Of a stretch of 64,000 bases of DNA, positions 1 through 11,209 are shown piece after piece. The notes below the pieces were generated by a model. The model saw nothing but the letters and a program-made list of their open reading frames with translations. It had not been told where the DNA came from and made no database searches. This DNA comes from Berberis thunbergii (lineage: Eukaryota > Streptophyta > Magnoliopsida > Ranunculales > Berberidaceae). The stretch lies in contig QNQO01000451.1 in assembly GCA_003290165.1 (NCBI GenBank), forward strand, positions 558,001 through 622,000, given 5' to 3'. The position numbers and the translations under genes were made by a program. How positions within the stretch are numbered: the first letter of the stretch is position 1; the number at the start of each line of letters is the position of its first letter.

Positions 1-300
1 CTCTCATAAAGAAGATGAACATTGCACCAAAAATAGTCGTGGAGGGAGTTACGCCTCCACGGGCGCATCTCCATCAAGGAAGAGACTGTTACGAGAAACA
101 TCTCCTTCCGTTGCGCCTCACATGCTCAAGTCATGTAGATAATTACTTAAAAGTATTATGTCAACATGCTTAGCACAAACACAAGGAATCTTAGTCAACC
201 CTAACATACGGATCGTACTTATAAATCACCACCTGATTTAAGGTAACTTCGGCCACCCCATGCACCGGGCAAACGAACTAGGTTCACACGCCCCACAACA
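1..300 (+). mobile_element. Tat-type gypsy LTR fragment, cut by the window edge
   Basis: The first ~150 bases resemble the middle of the LTR at 12339-12872, including the shared string GGAGGGAGTTACGCCTCCA and the stretch ending GCCTCACATGCTCAAGTCA. A later piece near 240-260 (AACTTCGGCCACCCC) resembles the 3' part of that LTR (CCTTCGGCCACCAA). The copy is diverged, and no primer-binding site can be recognised after it. It is not clearly the partner of the LTR at 4459-5091, whose middle differs. Confidence 0.6.
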
Positions 301-429
301 GGCAAAACCTCTTTTCAAACCAGGCAAGCCTAGTCAACCCAAGCTAATGACGACTTCTGGTTCAACCCGACACCTAGTCCGCTTAGCCCGAGCGTCGACG
401 TTTACAAAGTAGAAGTCTATTAAATGCTA

Positions 430-1190
430 TCATGCCTGGTGACAACGACTCACTAAGGATCATTGCCCCCTACGTGGTCAATGATTTTCGAACCTTATTA
501 GGTAAGCCAAGCTGGTGATGACTAGCAACGAAAACTTCTGATCAAACCTGACATTGTAGCCCCCACTACGAGGTTGTACATAGCCTAGAAGGTGGGAGCC
601 TAGTTAGTTTCGAAGTTATGCCAATGGCTCACCACGAGATCACTGCTTTTCAGCGTGGCCGCCAAATCATTAAACTTGGACTTGTAGCCCGCGTTGCAAG
701 GGTGTAGATAATCTAGAAGGTTGGAGCTCAGTCAGCTACGACCTGATTTCGATGGCTTGCCACGAGACCACTGTTTTTCAGCCCGATCGCCAAACTTTTA
801 CTTCTCGAATCTGTAGCCCACTTTACTTGGTCATAAACGATTCGAAAGGTGGGAGCCTAGTCAATCTTAAACTGATTCTGACGACTTGTCACGAGACCAC
901 TGCTTTTCAGCCTGGTCGCCAAACTTTTACTTCCCGAATCTGTAGCTCACTTTACTTGGTTATAAACGATTCGAAAGGTGGGAGTCTTGTCATTACTGAA
1001 CTGATTCCGACGGCTTGCTACGGAACCACTGCTTTTCAGGTTGGTCGCCAAAGTTTTACTTCCCAAATCTGTAACCCATTTTACTTGGTCACAAATGATT
1101 CAGAAGGTGGGAGCCTAGTCAGTCCTGAACTGATTTCAACAACTATCCACGAGATCTCTGTTTTTCAGCCTAGTCGTCAAACATGAATTT
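430..1190 (+). repeat. Tandem repeat, ~129-bp unit, about five copies
   Basis: A unit containing GTAGCCC, then GGTGGGAGCCTAGTCA, then CACGAGACCACTGCTTTTCAG recurs with the GTAGCCC anchor near 556, 684, 813, 942 and 1071, giving a period of 128-129 bp. Because 129 is divisible by three, the last copies stay open in one frame (752-1186) and translate into 43-residue repeats, which looks incidental. Tandem repeats in the spacer beside the extra ORF are known in Tat-lineage gypsy elements, and the antisense ORF remnant lies just to the right. Confidence 0.85.
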
Positions 1191-1860
1191 AGCTCACTCA
1201 ACGTCTTCATGCTCAAACAGATTGACATATTAATATTAGTGAGGACCATTCGCCGACATAGAGATCATACGACCAATACCCAAATAAGAGCTATTTAGGA
1301 TGCCAACTCGAGCTTACGATGCTTAACCCGACACGAACACTCTGACACATACACTCGGCCATTGCAACTTACTATAGCAGCAGCTGCAGCCGATCAATTA
1401 AACTAACAAGGTGAGACTCGAGCAGCTTACCTTAGGGACAAGGCACAGCTCAGACTAGTAAACCCCTAGCTAGATTGTCCGCAACATGCCCACTACCGGA
1501 CATGACTACGCAACGACCCTGAGTCGTTCACAATGCAAAACAATCAAACTCTCTATTGCAGACAGACTAGTCAACGTCATATTGATTCGACCAACCTATG
1601 CCGAAGACGACAAGGAAAAATGAAAAAATGCAATAGAGACAACAAGAACGAAACTGTTTTCATTAACGGTCAAAACAAAAAGAGGTATAATCGCACCAAG
1701 GTTACTTTCTATCAGGAGAAGGTACAGAAACATAAGAGCTAAGCCTAGTGGAAGATGGACTAGGAATAGCGTCCACACGCGCCACGGCCTGGGCATTGGG
1801 GCCCACACTATCTTCCTCATCCAATGACACAGAGCTAATAGACAAATCTACATATGACAT
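1191..1860. other. Retrotransposon spacer, no gene recognised
   Basis: The 129-bp repeat fades out here. Short open frames on both strands have no recognisable similarity. The stretch sits between the tandem repeat and the antisense ORF of the same decayed Tat element, so it is probably element spacer. Confidence 0.5.
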
Positions 1861-1864
1861 ATTT

Positions 1865-4250
1865 TTATAGTGGCCAATATCTCACTCCGGATTTTCCTCC
1901 TTCATAAGCACCCACAGTTTCAACCGGCCATGTACAACCCAGCGGAAACTCACACTTGCCTTGGTCTTGAAGTTCTTCTTCTCGCACCTTTGCGTCAACA
2001 AGTTCACGCTCCGGTAGCTCCAACTTGCCAGTCAGCACGTTGACCTGAGACTGTTCTGTGGTCAGACTGCTCTTCACAGCACCAAGCTCATGCCACCCCA
2101 ATTTGAGCTAGTCGTTAGCCTTTCTCGCCTCGCGAGCATAGAACTCCACATAGGATTCCAAATGTTGCTCCTTAGCAGCCTAGTCGGCTTCCTGCTAAAC
2201 ACTCTACTCAGTAAGAGACCATAGTTAAGAACACACTTTAGCCGCAGTTTCCTGCACAACCTTGACTTCTTGACGGATCCGGATTAACTCATTATCAAGT
2301 TCGTCCTTCTCGGACACCACCTCTGACAGGTTACGTTCAAGGTCCTCCAAGTGAGCCCTCTGAGTCTCAGCGGCCACGGTTGACTGATCCAGCCTCTTCT
2401 ATTTAGCCTGCTTTTTCAGGTGCTCAATTTCATAGAGCACATCAGAATACAATGCCTGCATGTGCGAGAAGACACGCTCCAAGGTATATACCCTCTCACA
2501 AGCCACCTCGACTTCCGTCTCTGCAACGGCTGCGTGGCTCAATTGAGACATACCCAACATAAGGTACTTCAAGCCCTTATCGATACACCCTTCCAACGTA
2601 CCCTTATTGGGTTTTGGAGTGTGGTCCATCAGCCAGTTGTGACGCTTATTTATATGCTTCCTCGAAGCATATTCTATGCCCACCTCTTGGTGCCAGACCT
2701 ATGAACTCATCTTCACCAAGTCTGATACAAACATGCTTATTCGCGCACCCGGATGAAGCTTCCCCGAATCAGGGATTACGCCAGCGCCACCCTTCACGGT
2801 TGCCACACTCCTCAGGCTCTCCTTCGTGGCCTTCCCTTTGTCACTAACAGTAGGCCCTTTGGTACGAGAAGGCTCGATGGGATCCGGAGGGAAAGGAGAA
2901 AACGAATTATCCAAAGGACCCTCTAACACTTATAATTGTGGCCTAGAGCGAAGCGATGAACAATTTGGACTACAGGAGACATGGCCAGTACCGCATCCAC
3001 TCTCAGGCAAAACAACAATGAGATGATCAAATTTTACAACCTTAGACAAATCTTCACGAGAGTCTTCTACAAGAACGGTCCCACGCAAATCAGTACCAGT
3101 GGAAGCTGCCATTGCAACCCGCACCAGACGATCATTCAGAGCTTCGACCTGCGAGTCACTAAGGTTTGACTTGTCTACAATTGCAAACAATAGGTAATCT
3201 TTCTCCAAGCCAGAAACATCAACCTCTGCCCCAACATGCCTAACAGACTCGCGCTCTTCTCTTACCAGAGCGGGTCATGCCGAAGATGACCCGGTCCTCA
3301 CATGGGACTTCTTTCTCACAAACAAGACAAGCGTTTCAGACGGATCTTCCTCATCAGACAGAACGAGAGCTTTGGCCCCAGTAGCCTTCATCTTCCTTGA
3401 ATGGGCCCCATCTTCCAACTTGACTAGGGAAGTACGGTACAGAGTAGGGGCAACGTGCGAATTGTCCCACAACCTCCTACGGATGAAGTTGAAAACTCTT
3501 ATGACATCGACCACGTTCCTCTTTGGCAAGTCACGAAACGTCTCTATGGTATTTTGCTTTTCTAAGTTAAGAGAAGTAGTAGGAAACCTTCCTGCCAAGA
3601 GACACAAACAATAATCTGTTAGCACACTATCAACAACATCAAAGTCACAAGAAAATGGTTGAACTTATGAAGTAGCCTGAACTATCGCTCGAGCGAATGA
3701 CCCTTGCAATAAAAATACTTCGAGTTCGCAGGAGCCAAGAAACAATACTTCTGCTAGAACATGAAGTCGTCAGGCAGATTAACGAAGTAAGCCGACGATG
3801 TCATCTTATAGGCAACGTTACCCTTCAACCGGGGAGAAGTCAACAACTGAATTACCCGCGGAATCACGGTGTCACCGGCCTCCTTGGCATTGAGTATAAT
3901 CATGAGGATGATCCTATATCCATTAGGCCCCAATTGGGCCGGAGGAATCTCTAAAAGATCCGAAAACTCCCAAATCACATCCAAAACTAGAAAGCGCACT
4001 CCGGTTTGAAGCATCCCATGTGTAATAAAATGAAACCGGTCGGGGGTGACGTTGGAGTTTGGTCACCCTTCAGGACATACGACAGGTCTTCAAGAACTCC
4101 AAACTTTGCACGGGTCCCAGTGAGGACAGATTCAGACAACTTGTCTTCGAAAAACTCCAGACCCTTAGTCAAGATTGTGTCGTCAATAAGGTTTTATTGG
4201 GCCATGGGGAAAATGAACAATCTTTTCCAGACAAAACGATGTTCTTAAAA
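1865..4250 (-). pseudogene. Tat antisense extra ORF (aORF), gypsy-type 'putative transposon' protein, degenerate
   Basis: Reading leftwards on the minus strand, broken frames make up one decayed protein. The N-terminal part, about 4014-3754, contains IPPAQLGPNGYRIILM, which matches the plant-specific 'putative gypsy type transposon' domain (PF04195 in my recollection). It is followed by a basic/acidic linker (3625-2700) and a charged, probably coiled-coil C-terminal region (2683-1865). In Grande-, RIRE2- and Retand-like members of the Tat lineage such an ORF lies between pol and the 3' LTR in antisense, exactly as here. Several stops and frameshifts make it non-functional. Its role in the live element is unknown. 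A second copy lies at 16270-18448. Confidence 0.75.
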
Positions 4251-4313
4251 GCAAAGAAAGCAAAAGAGTCAGACTCTACACTACGGATGACCTAAATAGA
4301 TGTTGGTTTCTCG

Positions 4314-4323
4314 CCTTTATACC
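4314..4323 (-). promoter_or_regulatory. TATA box upstream of the antisense ORF
   Basis: The minus strand reads GGTATAAAGGCGAG, a good plant TATA context, about 110 bp before the first minus-strand ATG of the degenerate antisense ORF (near 4205). The second Tat copy has an equivalent box at 18535-18545, so the position is shared between copies. Confidence 0.55.
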
Positions 4324-4447
4324 ACCGAACCAATGCACGTTCCATTAGTGTGGCATTCAGCTCAAGCAATGATTCAGACTCAATCATCATGAGCGATGCA
4401 CCCCTTCAAGAGGCGATTCAGCGGATTGATGTGACGGTCCACTAACT

Positions 4448-5091
4448 CTGGGAGTAGCTGACGATACATAAAAATAGTCATACCTCTAAACCATACACGT
4501 GTCATGATGATTTCAAGGAAATACGGGCCCCAACATCATCCCAACACTGAACAAGCCCAAGCAGTTACAAACCCGTTCAATTCAGTCCGCCAGGCAGACC
4601 CGAGCTCTCATAGCACGCTAGGCCCACACGTCTCACATCTGTTCTCAACACTCATAAGTCCTACTAAGGCAAATATCTCGAGGATCAGCTTCCAACGGGC
4701 AACTACATTTGTTCTTTGTTTTCAACTAGAAAGCAAATGCCAAAATACATTCCACACAACGAATCTTCCTTATACGGATTGCTTTCGCATTGGGAACTAT
4801 CTCCCGTGTATCTAGGAGCACAAGGCTAACAGGGAACTTTCCTCCTACCGACTCCTAATTAGAAGAGAATCTCCAAGAAGAGCTCCATCCAAAACTACAC
4901 CTACGATGGCCTGGTAGAACCAAGATTCATTGCACTATAAATAAGACATGAGGTTGGTAAGCTATGATATGCTACAAATTCTCTGTTACATCATTACACA
5001 TTTCTCAGATCCCTGTCTGACTTTAGCATTGGAGTGTCATCGGCCATCACAACAGGGATTTGTGGCTCACGTGTGCTACTTGTGCATGTCA
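4448..5091 (+). mobile_element. Tat-type 3' LTR with polypurine tract
   Basis: CTGGGAGTAGC directly before TGACGATACAT at 4459 parallels the polypurine tract and LTR start of the intact copy (GGGGGGAGTAGC then TGATGATAAAT at 18768). Inside, CATACACGTGTCA and the late GACTTTAGCATTGGAGTGTCATCGGCC match the intact LTR at equivalent places. A TATA-like CACTATAAATAAG lies near 4935. The right end is placed at the CA of GCATGTCA (5091) and is less certain than the left. Confidence 0.65.
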
Positions 5092-5127
5092 ATAGGAACC
5101 AAATCAAAGTAGGGAGCGAAAAACAAA

Positions 5128-5270
5128 TGCATCAACTACCATACCTACCACAACATAATCTCCACCTCCATAGCACAACACTACCTCTACCACTTCTATC
5201 ACAACAACCATAGCATCACTAGAATGACCACCATTATTGTCACTGTCACCACCATCATTTTCGCTTAAAG
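5128..5270 (+). repeat. Imperfect CAN trinucleotide repeat
   Basis: A run rich in ACC, ACA and ATC triplets (CTACC, CCACC, CACAACAAC, CACCACCATCATT). It resembles the larger tract at 60660-61210. It encodes nothing recognisable. Confidence 0.6.
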
Positions 5271-5651
5271 GCATAGAGTCGTTGTACTTAACTCTGCAAT
5301 CTAACTCTCATTTTGATTATCTAATGTGGCAACTGACATGGCAAAAATTGTCTGGGTAGACAAAATAATAAAGCCAATAGGCGCATGCTTTACACTACTT
5401 CTCTATGAATCATGACCTACTTTAGGTACTTGAGTCTTAGAGGCCATATCTAAACCAAGTCATCATAGAAGAAAAACACATTAACTACCTTGATTTCCCA
5501 GTAGGAATAGACCAAAACACGATCTCATAGTTTGAAGATCAAAATCAGAAAAATGTTGTTTGGAGATACCAAAACAAATGAACTTTTGGGAAACATCCCC
5601 AACTCAATGCGTGAGTTGTGAATTTCTTTTGATGGGATCTCTATAATGAAA
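5271..5651. other. Unassigned sequence, probably retrotransposon flank
   Basis: No gene is visible. The last ~70 bases are probably the left half of the copia fragment that resumes at 7557, because the solo LTR between them carries a near-matching 5-bp duplication. Confidence 0.4.
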
Positions 5652-7556
5652 TGATATTCACATAATTATTACATAATATATCCTTCAATTTATATATGTT
5701 AGTGTTTCGATTATTATATTTTATAGTAATTATTTCATTTTCATGTCTTTGTAGGAATTTGAGCGTAAACGATGAAATCATATTAAGGCGACAAGTTAAG
5801 GAGCGACAATTGGTCGATTTTAGCGGTGGTACAAAGTAGAGGTTCACACATCTAAACCCAAAACCTAACCCATAAACCCAAAACCAAGCCCATAACTTAA
5901 ATCCAAATCCAATGCTAAGCCCAATCAAACCCTAGACACATTCCCTCAATCACCAAAGATTCTGATTTATTTTTTTTTTCCTTAAATCACTCATTGAATA
6001 CTCTCCTGAACCTGTCCATATTCATTTTCTCCTAATTCTCTTTAAATACAAAAATTCAATGGATGAGAAAGGGAGGAAGAGCGAAAAGAAAAATTACAGA
6101 AAATTCAACCCTCTTCCTCACAACGTGATTTTCATCACACCAGAGCCACCACCATCACCACCTCACCCTGCCACCACCGTGCGAGCACTGTCACCACCAC
6201 GAAACAGGGGAGTGACAACCTTGTTTCGCATCAGACTTCTCCCTGTCCCTGCTCCTCTCCCCTGTCCACACAGCCACCACTACCATCTCGTTCTCCCACC
6301 ATCAGCCACCCCGCACACCACGAAACAGACCACCACCGCCACTAATCACCGTGAAACAGGGGCGTGACAACATTGTTTCGCGTCAGACCTTCACCTCGCC
6401 ACAGACTTTGCTCCCCTCTCTAGGCCCTCCTTCCTATTTTTCTCCCTCCTCCACCTCGCTCTCTCTGGTCCTGCATCAAAATAGACCGAGAGCCACCACC
6501 ACGCCGCGAAACAGAGCCTTACCGCGGCTCTGTTCCGCCTCGCCGCCGCCACTGTTCCTCCTCTTCTTTCGGCCTCTCTTCGTATCGAGCTCCTTCCTTC
6601 CTCCCTCTCCGGCCTCTCTTCGTATCGAGCTCCTTCCTCCCTCTCTCACGACCACCTTCACAAGTGGCACTTCAGCAGGCAACACAAATCATCGCGACAG
6701 CAGAAATAGGGAGTGCACCGCTCATCCTCCTTCGCGTTTTTTCCTTATCTCAGTGTTTCCTCACTCTCTCTCTGTTTTCTAGCAGGTCCGGAGCAGGTTG
6801 GAGGACGACGAAGCTCGCGAGGAGCAGAGAAGCAGCACCGCGAGTGGCGCTGTCGCGCTGGAGACGAAGGAGTACTGCAGGGGTACTGTAGCTCTGGCGG
6901 GAAATAACAGAATTCTAATTTTCATTATTTGCACCCCCGGTTTCTCTTTGTACTACCACAGAGCTTGTGTACTTCATTTTATCGGGATTTGTGCTCGGAC
7001 CAACTGTTGAGTACCACCACATCGAGTTTGCGGTAAACTATATGGGTTGTATAACTTATTGTGATTGATTTTACTGAATTGTGTGCTTAATTGTTAATTA
7101 CAATTTATTTATGAAAGTTTTTGATAAATTGCTTTTGCTTGAAATACTTTGTTAATGTTTAATACAAACATGATATAATTTAATTGGATTTAAACGATCA
7201 CATATTCGGTGTAAGCAAGGGATTCTCATCCTTAAAACTTCTCGTTTTTAAATTTAGTAATTTAGATTTAAATAATTTTTACTAACTCATAGGTGAGTCC
7301 AAGTCCACAAAATCCACATTTTTATTTTATTTTACTTTTCTTATTTTTAAATTTATTTTTAGTTTAGTTTTAAAATGTTGTAACCCCATTTTCTATTTAA
7401 ATTAGTTTAAATTAAATTATAAATTTCAATTGCATCCACTTTCCTCGTGGGATCGACCCGTACTTGTCGTTGTCTACCAGTTAGGCACGGTGCACTTGCG
7501 GTTATTACAAGTGGGTTGAATTAACCTATTTATTTAGGTTAGTTAAACTCGCATCA
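5652..7556 (+). mobile_element. Solo LTR, ~1.9 kb, of a gypsy-like retrotransposon
   Basis: The repeat starts TGATATTCAC and ends CTCGCATCA. It is flanked by TGAAA (5647-5651) and TGGAA (7557-7561), a 4/5 match for a 5-bp target duplication. Its first ~1.3 kb matches the solo LTR at 27017-28863: same start, same AGCGGTGGTACAAA segment near 5821, same C-rich middle and the CTCGTGGGATCGAC motif near the 3' end. No internal domain is present, so it is best explained by LTR-LTR recombination. Proline-rich open frames at 6059-6782 are translations of its C-rich middle. Confidence 0.85.
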
Positions 7557-7690
7557 TGGAACTTACCAATTTGAACAGATCCTACAAGCATTGGTTGTGA
7601 TGACTCGCCATAACACTCAAGATTTAACTTGGTACCTGGATACTGCATATTTTGCTCATATGACAACTGATCCAGGTAAACTCTGTTTTC
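7557..7690 (+). pseudogene. Copia gag/protease fragment
   Basis: The frame reads QILQALVVM, then WYLDTAYFAHMTTDPGKL, a decayed form of the copia motif WxxDTGAxxHMTxDxG that surrounds the aspartic protease active site. The catalytic DTG has become DTA. The fragment is the right flank of the solo LTR at 5652-7556, so that LTR landed inside a copia element. Confidence 0.7.
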
Positions 7691-7760
7691 GGTGGTTTTT
7701 GGTACAACTAAAACCCATAAAAAATGTGATGGAGAGCTTCCTCTTTTTATTCCATTTAAT
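7682..7760 (+). repeat. Short copy of the F-box gene 5' flank
   Basis: CTGTTTTCGGTGGTTTTTGG, TACAACTAAAAC and GGAGAGCTTCCTCTTTTTATT match, in order, 23709-23775, immediately upstream of the F-box start codon on its 5' side (the gene is on the minus strand). The ~70-bp match is imperfect. No F-box coding sequence follows here. Confidence 0.5.
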
Positions 7761-7914
7761 TAATTGAAAAAGAACAAGAAAAAAAATCACCACATGATTT
7801 TTTTAATTAATTAATTTAATTTCTTGGGGTGAAGTTCAAAAAAATGTTAAACTCGAAGAAGATTATGTAGATCATAAAGCTATGAGTGACTCACCATAAC
7901 CATCATAGCATAAT

Positions 7915-8510
7915 CATGATTACCACTACCAATATTACTACTAATAAGACATTAATCAGTTATACGATCACAACCATATATGTGGCATGAGTTAACCCTA
8001 TCACGAAAAAGGCTTTAGCGCAGTTTCAAGTGGACCCATTCACAAACTGTTGTTCAGCTCGTAAGTCAGATGCCCAAGCTCAAGACACGTCACCCCAAAA
8101 GGCACGGATCTTAGGGTTTAACCTAGGACAATAAGCCATGAACATAGATCTCAGAGCTTTCATAGACCTGAGATTCACTTACACAAAATCAGTTCTTAGC
8201 CCAATCAAACATTAGGTCCTAAACAAAGCCAAGTGCCTAAGATACTCAATCATGCATAAGTAAGATCTTATGCGAGATACCTTCCTCCATCACACCCTCG
8301 ATCGCAGGGACAAATGAAAAGGATACACTCGCTATAAAAGATAGTGAGAGAAAGAAGAAAAATACGCATACACATTGCAATTTATATACCGTCTTCACTA
8401 TTCCTTACATCGATCTAACTTAACCATCAGTGCTTTAGACCACCATTACGGTGATCCCTTACTTAACCATTGCTAATTTTTGCAGACTCGAGATCAGCGT
8501 GATTAGTAAG
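7915..8510 (+). mobile_element. Decayed solo LTR related to the Tat LTRs
   Basis: Several features appear in the same order as in the LTR at 12339-12872: TAATAAGACATTA, then GATCACAACCATATATGTGGCA, then CTATCACGAA, a TATA-like GCTATAAAAGATAG near 8330, and a late stretch TCTAACTTAACCATCAGTGC followed by GACCACCATTACGG and TTGCTAATTTTTGCAG. Ends and target duplication cannot be fixed. No internal domains flank it. Confidence 0.55.
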
Positions 8511-9190
8511 GACAAATATGAACACATAGGTTTAGCCTCGTCCGTGGGAAAAGTTTGTAAGTTTTTCCTGAAATGAAAGTTCAAATTTTTTCTAGTTAAA
8601 GTGAAGATTTGAGAAATGGTCACCAGGATCGCACTTCTGGTTGAAATTTTCAACATCTGCAAGAAATTGAAACAAAAACCACAAAAAAAATTAGAAGAAA
8701 TTATCCTAAAAAGGATGAACATGCAAGATGGAAGAAAACGAAAACAAACCGTTGGTGAGAGCTTTAATCATTCTAGCTCTCCGTCCCTTGAAATCGCAAA
8801 AAACCTCTTCAAATTTTCTAAAATTGTACTGCGCATCGACTCCATCCATGCCTTTTTTTTTCCTCTCTTTTCACACTAGCTCAGAGAGAGAAATAACACA
8901 ACAGTAAAGAAGAAAAAGAAAGGACAGATAGGAGAATTTGCTTAGTTTATGTGTGATTAAGATAAGTGAATGTGTGTTTCATCTTCATCGAGATCCCTCT
9001 TCGACCTGGCCTCCATTAGAATCTAGAGAAAGAGAAACAAGATATCGATTTAAGATGAAAGGATCGGTCAATCGAATCGGTGAATAAGAGATTGAGCTAG
9101 GGTTTTCAATTATGATGAACAAAGCGACAGGCTTCGAGAAATAACAGATTGAGAGATCTGCAAGTGATATACTGAGGTCAATCCAGTGAG
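8511..9190. other. Intergenic or untranslated-region-like sequence, no gene recognised
   Basis: AT-rich sequence with short unrelated open frames on both strands. Near 9095 the minus strand contains AAACCCTAGC, the telo-box often seen in 5' regions of plant housekeeping genes, with GA-rich sequence around it. This may be an orphaned promoter or 5' UTR, but no coding exon is attached. Confidence 0.35.
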
Positions 9191-9365
9191 GCTAGGAAAC
9201 CATGTTTTGTAAACATGTTTCGTAACCATGATGATGTGGCATCGTTAGAGGAGTTTTTTACAAATTTGAGATACACATAAAATCTTCGAGAATTTCATCA
9301 TTGTTTTCAGATCATGACACGTCATCCTGGTTGTAAAACATGTTTACAAAACATGATTTCCTAGC
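9191..9365. mobile_element. MITE with ~52-bp terminal inverted repeats
   Basis: The left arm (9191-9242, starting GCTAGGAAACCATGTTTTGT) is the near-perfect reverse complement of the right arm (9314-9365), with about 70 bp of unique sequence between. The whole element is about 175 bp and could fold into a long hairpin. Inverted similarity may extend a few bases further out. I could not find a convincing target duplication, so the superfamily is undetermined. Confidence 0.8.
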
Positions 9366-10160
9366 ATTTCTCTAAGTTAATATATTTTGGAGAGTTGTTT
9401 TAGTCAATTATTTGGTTCGGTTTGACTAATTCTTTGTGGCATCAATATTTTGAAATGTTCTAGTTGTGTTGCATCAATCTAACGTATGTAATACCAATTA
9501 ATTAATTTTTTATCGATAAAAATCATTTGATAGTAGAATTTTCTCGTTTAGGATAATTAGTTAACATTTGAATGAAATAATACAAGTTTCCATTATCCAA
9601 AAAACTGAAATTCCGTCAAGCATTGATTAAATTTCACTGTGTTCATCAACCATATAGGGGTTGACAAAACTAATATGTATTAAAATAATAAATTAAAAAA
9701 TACATAATTTCATAATTGTTACAACTGTTATATTGCATTCGAAAAAAAATCGCATTTAAAACCTAAGAAAATCCTACATCCAAAAATTTAAATTAAGAAT
9801 CTTTCATAAAAAAAAATCCCCAATCAACAATAAAAGTAATATTCTTCTCTCGATGTTTTGTTCTAGAATAAACATAATGTGGTTGGTTACACCAAAATTT
9901 TTTTTAATATTAAATATAAAAAATAAAGTTGGGGACATTGAACTAAATAGTCAGATACAAATAACAACTCTCTACTTTTATTTGCCGAAATATTGTAACG
10001 GTTTGACATAGATACTCATATAATAAATCCATACGAAATATGTATCATATTGGAGATGATACCATTTCTTTTAGGGGTTATTACAAAATGCCAATTTAAT
10101 GTAGTACAAGGCATAAATGTGTTATTATTATACCAACAATATTTTCTTATTGCAACAATG
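9366..10160. other. AT-rich intergenic stretch
   Basis: Long A/T runs, no coding frame of note and no repeat boundary that I can fix. Confidence 0.5.
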
Positions 10161-10167
10161 TCTGAGT

Positions 10168-10857
10168 TGAGTTGTGTTGGAGTAACATAGTTTGAGATAT
10201 GAGTTGAAGTTTGAGATTAGGAAGGAACATTGTTTTGAGCTTTAGTTTGCTAAGTAGGTAATGGTGACTTAATTGGAGCTTTTATGATAAACGATAGGTG
10301 CTGTGAAACAGGAATAGGAAACAGGAAAGTGTTTGGACTCCTGTTTGAAACAGGAAACAGACTCTTGTTTGAAACAGGAAACTGTTTGGACTTCTGGAAA
10401 CTGTTTGGACTTCTGGAAACTATTTTTTGAACAGGAAACAAATTCTAGGAAACAGGAAACTGTCGTGAAACAGGAAACTGCTGCGAAATAGGAAACTGTT
10501 GTTCCTATATATACTAGGAACTGTAGGTGTTTTTTTTTATTATGATTGCACGTAGAAAAACTGTGAAGCACAGGGAATAGAGAAAGACAATTGCTGAAAT
10601 TGTTTAATATCTTGTTGAGAGATTGTGTGAGAATTGTCATCTTCTTGTACCTTGTTCTTGAATATAGTGGAATCACCTCACCGTGGACGTAGGCAATTTG
10701 CTGAACCACGTAAACCTTGTGTCTCTTGTGGTATGTTCTTAATTTTCTCTAATTTCTTTCATTGCTAGTTGCTCTATTTAATTGATTGGATCCTTGTGGT
10801 ACTTGTGTGCAATTGTTGGTGTCTACCCGCTTCCGCAATAAGACACAACAGGTGCCA
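10168..10857 (+). mobile_element. Copia-type LTR (solo or truncated)
   Basis: The CGTGGACGTAGGCAATTTGC and GAACCACGTAAACC segments near 10681-10712 match the equivalent zone of the copia LTRs at 41680-42371 (GTGGACGTAGG, CAAACCACGTAAA) and 48923-49592. A TATA-like CCTATATATAC lies near 10504. The right end is placed at AAGACACAACA. The left end (TGTTGGAG or nearby) is a guess, and no target duplication was found. Confidence 0.5.
10300..10500 (+). repeat. Minisatellite built on GAAACAGGAAACTG
   Basis: GAAACAGGAAAC, TTGGACTTCTGGAAACTG and variants repeat about ten times in irregular 20-28-bp steps. It lies inside the U3-like part of the LTR at 10168-10857, upstream of its TATA-like sequence, where such repeats often hold enhancer elements. 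Confidence 0.75.
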
Positions 10858-11205
10858 CTAACAGTCACCTTATTTTGTTCCCAAACCATCCATGTTAAAA
10901 TCACCCAGCACTCCACCACAAGTTATCCTACTAGTAGTAAATGATTAAATTCACTCAAACATAAGAATAAACTCTCACATACACAAGCAAAAGAACTTAC
11001 AACAGAACTCACAATATACCTTCTATTTACAAGATGACGTCTTATTTATAGGCATACAAGAACTCAATGAATGACTAGGATCTTTATGAGTCTTACATCT
11101 AATGGTCCAAATATAAACATTTACAAGCTCTACAAAACTGTGGACACTCGACAAATTAATCAGAAGTACCATTACAAATTTATTGTTTTTTTGTTAAAGC
11201 GTTAT
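10858..11205. other. AT-rich stretch, no gene recognised
   Basis: No open frame of interest. The sequence around 10930-11100 could be an antisense LTR tail, but nothing fixes it. Confidence 0.4.
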
Positions 11206-11209
11206 GCAT

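Noticed and set aside
752..1186. 144-residue repeat protein
   Set aside because: It follows the 129-bp tandem repeat; no start context or recognised domain.
1..5091. A complete Tat element from the window start to 5091
   Set aside because: The LTR piece at 1-300 resembles the 12339 LTR more than the one at 4459-5091, and no primer site or pol is visible.
6059..7010. Proline/serine-rich plus-strand frames
   Set aside because: They lie in the C-rich middle of a solo LTR, and equivalent frames occur in the other LTR at 27017-28863.
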